Below are positions 63,338-64,000 of a DNA stretch of 64,000 bases, piece after piece. How positions within the stretch are numbered: the stretch's first letter is position 1; the number at the start of each line of letters is the position of its first letter. The DNA comes from Methylophaga sp. Lineage in GTDB: Bacteria > Pseudomonadota > Gammaproteobacteria > Nitrosococcales > Methylophagaceae. A program made the position numbers and the translations under genes. Below the pieces are notes generated by a model. It searched no databases. It was not told where the DNA came from and worked only from the letters and a program-made list of their open reading frames with translations. The stretch spans positions 1-64,000 of the forward strand of contig NZ_VENF01000012.1 in the NCBI RefSeq assembly GCF_009711715.1, written 5' to 3'.

Positions 63338-64000
63338 TCAGCATCCCCAGCGAAGTGCTGCTGTATGCACCGGCGCATCCCAGTACTGAATCATTTCATC
63401 ATCCAGTAAAGTCACTGTCACGGAGCAGCCGGCCATATCTAATGAGGTGGTGAAATTACCAACCAGCGAGCGTGTGACCTCGACACCACGCTCCATAAAG
63501 AACTGCGCCGCCAAATCATAAACCAGGTAGAGTTCCATTAACGGTGTCGCACCGAAACCATTCACATGCAGCAGGATTTTCTGGTCCCTGGTCGGCGTTA
63601 ACTCTTTATCTATGGCGCCTGCCAGATGCTCAACAATCTCACTGGCGCTGCTCAGATCCATCGGTTCACGACCGCGTTCACCGTGAATGCCGACGCCCAT
63701 CTCGATCTCGTTGTCACCGATATCAAAGGTCGGTTTACCCAGTGCAGGAACGGTACAACTACTCAGCGCTACGCCCATCGAAGCCGTTGATGTGGCAACT
63801 TTGTCACCCAGTTTTTTGCAGGTCGCAAGGTCTGCGCCTGCTTCGGCTGCAGCACCGACAATTTTCTCGACTATCAGTGTGCCAGCGACACCACGGCGAC
63901 CAGTGCTGTGGTCTTTTGGCAAGGAAACATCATCGCTCACCAGCACTGTATCGTGTTCACATTCCAGCATTTCGGCAGCGATTTCGAAGTTCATCACGTC
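63338..64000 (-). CDS. dhaK: Dihydroxyacetone kinase subunit DhaK (5' end outside window)
   Basis: At least 221 C-terminal residues of DhaK, which binds dihydroxyacetone through a hemiaminal bond to a histidine. The frame is open to the end of the window. Visible parts are [50 protein letters not shown], the substrate histidine in [10 protein letters not shown], and [17 protein letters not shown]. It points toward dhaL, with the broken GxxExxY gene between them, rather than forming the usual dhaKL operon. Confidence 0.92.
   Translation of the reverse strand, partial: DVMNFEIAAEMLECEHDTVLVSDDVSLPKDHSTGRRGVAGTLIVEKIVGAAAEAGADLATCKKLGDKVATSTASMGVALSSCTVPALGKPTFDIGDNEIEMGVGIHGERGREPMDLSSASEIVEHLAGAIDKELTPTRDQKILLHVNGFGATPLMELYLVYDLAAQFFMERGVEVTRSLVGNFTTSLDMAGCSVTVTLLDDEMIQYWDAPVHTAALRWGC

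Overview
The window is a chromosomal segment of a gammaproteobacterium. Gene orders typical of that class support this: queG-nnr-tsaE-amiB-mutL, proC-yggT, metX-metW, mlaFEDCB-ibaG-murA, and the trxB/ftsK/lolA/rarA neighbourhood. A periplasmic SRPBCC protein of MxaD type followed by a YVTN beta-propeller lipoprotein, together with dihydroxyacetone kinase genes, fits a methylotroph; Methylophaga or a close relative is my best guess, but no decisive marker such as mxaF or xoxF lies in the window.

Layout. 1-1154: the right end of a genomic island (IS3-type insertion sequence, orphan Xre/MbcA-type antitoxin) that ends in a 3' fragment of tRNA-Arg(CCG). 1318-52491: ordinary core genome. It holds an OmpA-type lipoprotein, the twitching ATPases pilT/pilU, yggS-proC-yggT-metX-metW-pyrE, a long reverse-strand block mlaFEDCB-ibaG-murA-hisGDC, the MxaD-like/propeller pair, rsmJ, rarA-lolA-ftsK, trxB, a diguanylate cyclase, orn, a photorepair cluster (DUF2256, exonuclease/GIY-YIG fusion, DUF3429, FeS-type photolyase, CPD photolyase), sensory genes, queG to mutL, and a heavy-metal RND pump with its adaptor. 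52858-52933: tRNA-Phe(GAA).

53444-61936 is the most interesting part. A complete porin gene is followed by about 6 kb of AT-rich accessory DNA. That DNA encodes two tyrosine recombinases, a clamp-loader-like AAA+ ATPase and unknown proteins, and carries four copies of a 17-bp palindrome. It ends in a P4-type integrase, and 36 bp beyond the integrase stop lies a second porin that has an open mature region but no start codon and no signal peptide. A 17-bp sequence, GCCGGTGCTGCTAACGC, occurs in the same reading phase at the signal-peptidase site of porin 1 (53504-53520) and at the broken edge of porin 2 (60776-60792). The simplest reading is an integrative element whose attachment site is the signal-peptide end of a major porin gene. 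It brings its own mature porin, takes over the host promoter and signal peptide, and leaves the resident porin as a silent, restorable cassette.

61937-64000: small inverted-repeat units, dhaL, a GxxExxY (PDDEXK-like) gene broken by one stop codon, and the 3' part of dhaK. dhaL and dhaK converge, which is unusual.
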